DNA from: an uncultured Blautia sp.
Lineage (GTDB): Bacteria > Bacillota > Clostridia > Lachnospirales > Lachnospiraceae
Length of the DNA: 7,294 bases
Direction: 5' to 3'
Assembly: GCA_946629475.1 (NCBI GenBank)
Contig: CAMOXX010000136.1
Coordinates: 1-7,294, forward strand
Every line of letters begins with the position of its first letter. Position 1 is the stretch's first letter. The notes below the pieces were generated by a model. It saw only the letters and a list, made by a program, of their open reading frames with translations, had not been told where the DNA came from and did not search any database. A program made the position numbers and the translations under genes. Below, piece after piece: positions 6,899 through 7,294 of this stretch.

Positions 6899-7147
6899 TT
6901 AATACAGTTCCTTCAGCACCAACACCGTAGTTCCCGGATTGTCCCCGGGAATGATCCGCTTCACCTTCGGCTCATATTTATACCAATCGTAAATCATGGA
7001 CCGCAGACTGGTGCCTCTGTTATATCCGTGGATCAGCTGCAGCTGGTACGTTGCCGGGCCGGCAGAGGAAATTGCCTTATCAATGACTTTGATTGCCTCA
7101 TCCTGACGCAGGCCGTGCAGGTCTATTTTTACAAATGCTTCACTCAT
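6899..7147 (-). CDS. Small stand-alone Smr-domain protein
   Basis: The 82-residue product is almost entirely one Smr domain, the fold named after the MutS2 C-terminus. DLHGL lies at about residues 8-12, the IHGYNRGTSLR segment near 42-52 corresponds to the family's HGxGxxxLR motif, and the C-terminus has a GDNPGTTVLVL strand. Smr domains bind or nick nucleic acids; free-standing short versions in Firmicutes have no settled role. The ATG at 7147 is preferred because AGGGA (minus strand, 7159-7155) lies seven bases upstream and the sequence starts just ahead of the DLHG motif. An upstream in-frame ATG at 7198 would add 17 residues that look unrelated to the domain, with its purine run abutting the start. 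The start overlaps by eight bases the stop of the ORF6N remnant, so the two may share a transcript. Confidence 0.85.
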   Translation of the reverse strand: MSEAFVKIDLHGLRQDEAIKVIDKAISSAGPATYQLQLIHGYNRGTSLRSMIYDWYKYEPKVKRIIPGDNPGTTVLVLKELY

Positions 7148-7294
7148 ATGATATTCCCTGTTCTGTAAAAGCATATGGCGGCTTTCTGCGGCCACCATCC
7201 TGCCCAGTATAGAATGTAGGATCCGGTGAAGTCACAATTTCTTCATCATCCGATACAAGATATGTAATGGACATTTTCTTCCTGGCAAACTCAA
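7140..7294 (-). pseudogene. Truncated ORF6N-domain protein remnant, partial at window edge
   Basis: On the minus strand the frame is open from the right edge to a TGA at 7142-7140. The final residues, GGRRKPPYAFTEQGI, carry the conserved core of ORF6N domains (DNA-binding N-terminal domain of phage antirepressor-like proteins), where a hydrophobic AMLS-type helix normally follows. Here the frame reads SYE and stops, so the C-terminal part is gone. The preceding EEIVTS fits the usual spacer before the GGRR segment. An internal ATG at 7274 has AGGA five bases upstream and could start a 44-residue peptide, but the homology argues for a fragment of a longer gene entering from the right. Its end overlaps the Smr start in an ATGAGTGA arrangement. 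Prophage or other mobile DNA is the likely source. Confidence 0.55.

Noticed and set aside
1..7294. CRISPR array, tRNA, rRNA or complete insertion sequence
   Set aside because: No regularly spaced repeats, no cloverleaf or rRNA-like segments, and no transposase frame are visible; the only mobile-DNA hint is the ORF6N fragment.

Overview
This window looks like a chromosomal piece of a Gram-positive anaerobe of the Clostridia, most likely Lachnospiraceae. That is an inference from strong AGGAGG-type ribosome binding sites, a TTG start, intermediate GC in the genes with AT-rich intergenic DNA, and protein styles typical of that group (degenerate GGDEF-like domain beside REC and HD-GYP; large dCache hybrid kinase; short stand-alone Smr protein). 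No marker gene fixes the species.

Layout, left to right. Positions 1-269 hold no convincing gene. They carry two good extended -10 promoter elements pointing away from each other, one leftward out of the window and one rightward. The rightward one leads to a tiny 41-codon ORF (270-395) with an excellent Shine-Dalgarno, closed by a strong intrinsic terminator (406-454). Then comes a two-gene operon, 513-6851, which is the core of the window. The first gene encodes a 615-residue pseudo-receiver / degenerate GGDEF / receiver / HD-GYP protein, a predicted cyclic-di-GMP phosphodiesterase. The second, three bases downstream and starting with TTG, encodes a 1495-residue membrane hybrid histidine kinase. 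It has a seven-helix N-terminal membrane domain, two separate dCache sensor modules, and HisKA, HATPase, REC and Hpt domains. A perfect palindrome (6856-6876) lies between this operon and a convergent minus-strand Smr-domain gene (6899-7147). At the right edge, also on the minus strand, is the tail of a truncated ORF6N (phage antirepressor-type) gene whose stop overlaps the Smr start.

Working model (inference): the kinase senses one or two small extracellular ligands, possibly amino acids, and passes phosphate H943 -> D1263 -> H1421. It then hands it to D333 of the HD-GYP protein, changing c-di-GMP breakdown. The relay would be complete within the two genes. The most unusual points are the two dead or degenerate domains kept ahead of an intact catalytic HD-GYP, and the duplicated dCache modules in one polypeptide.
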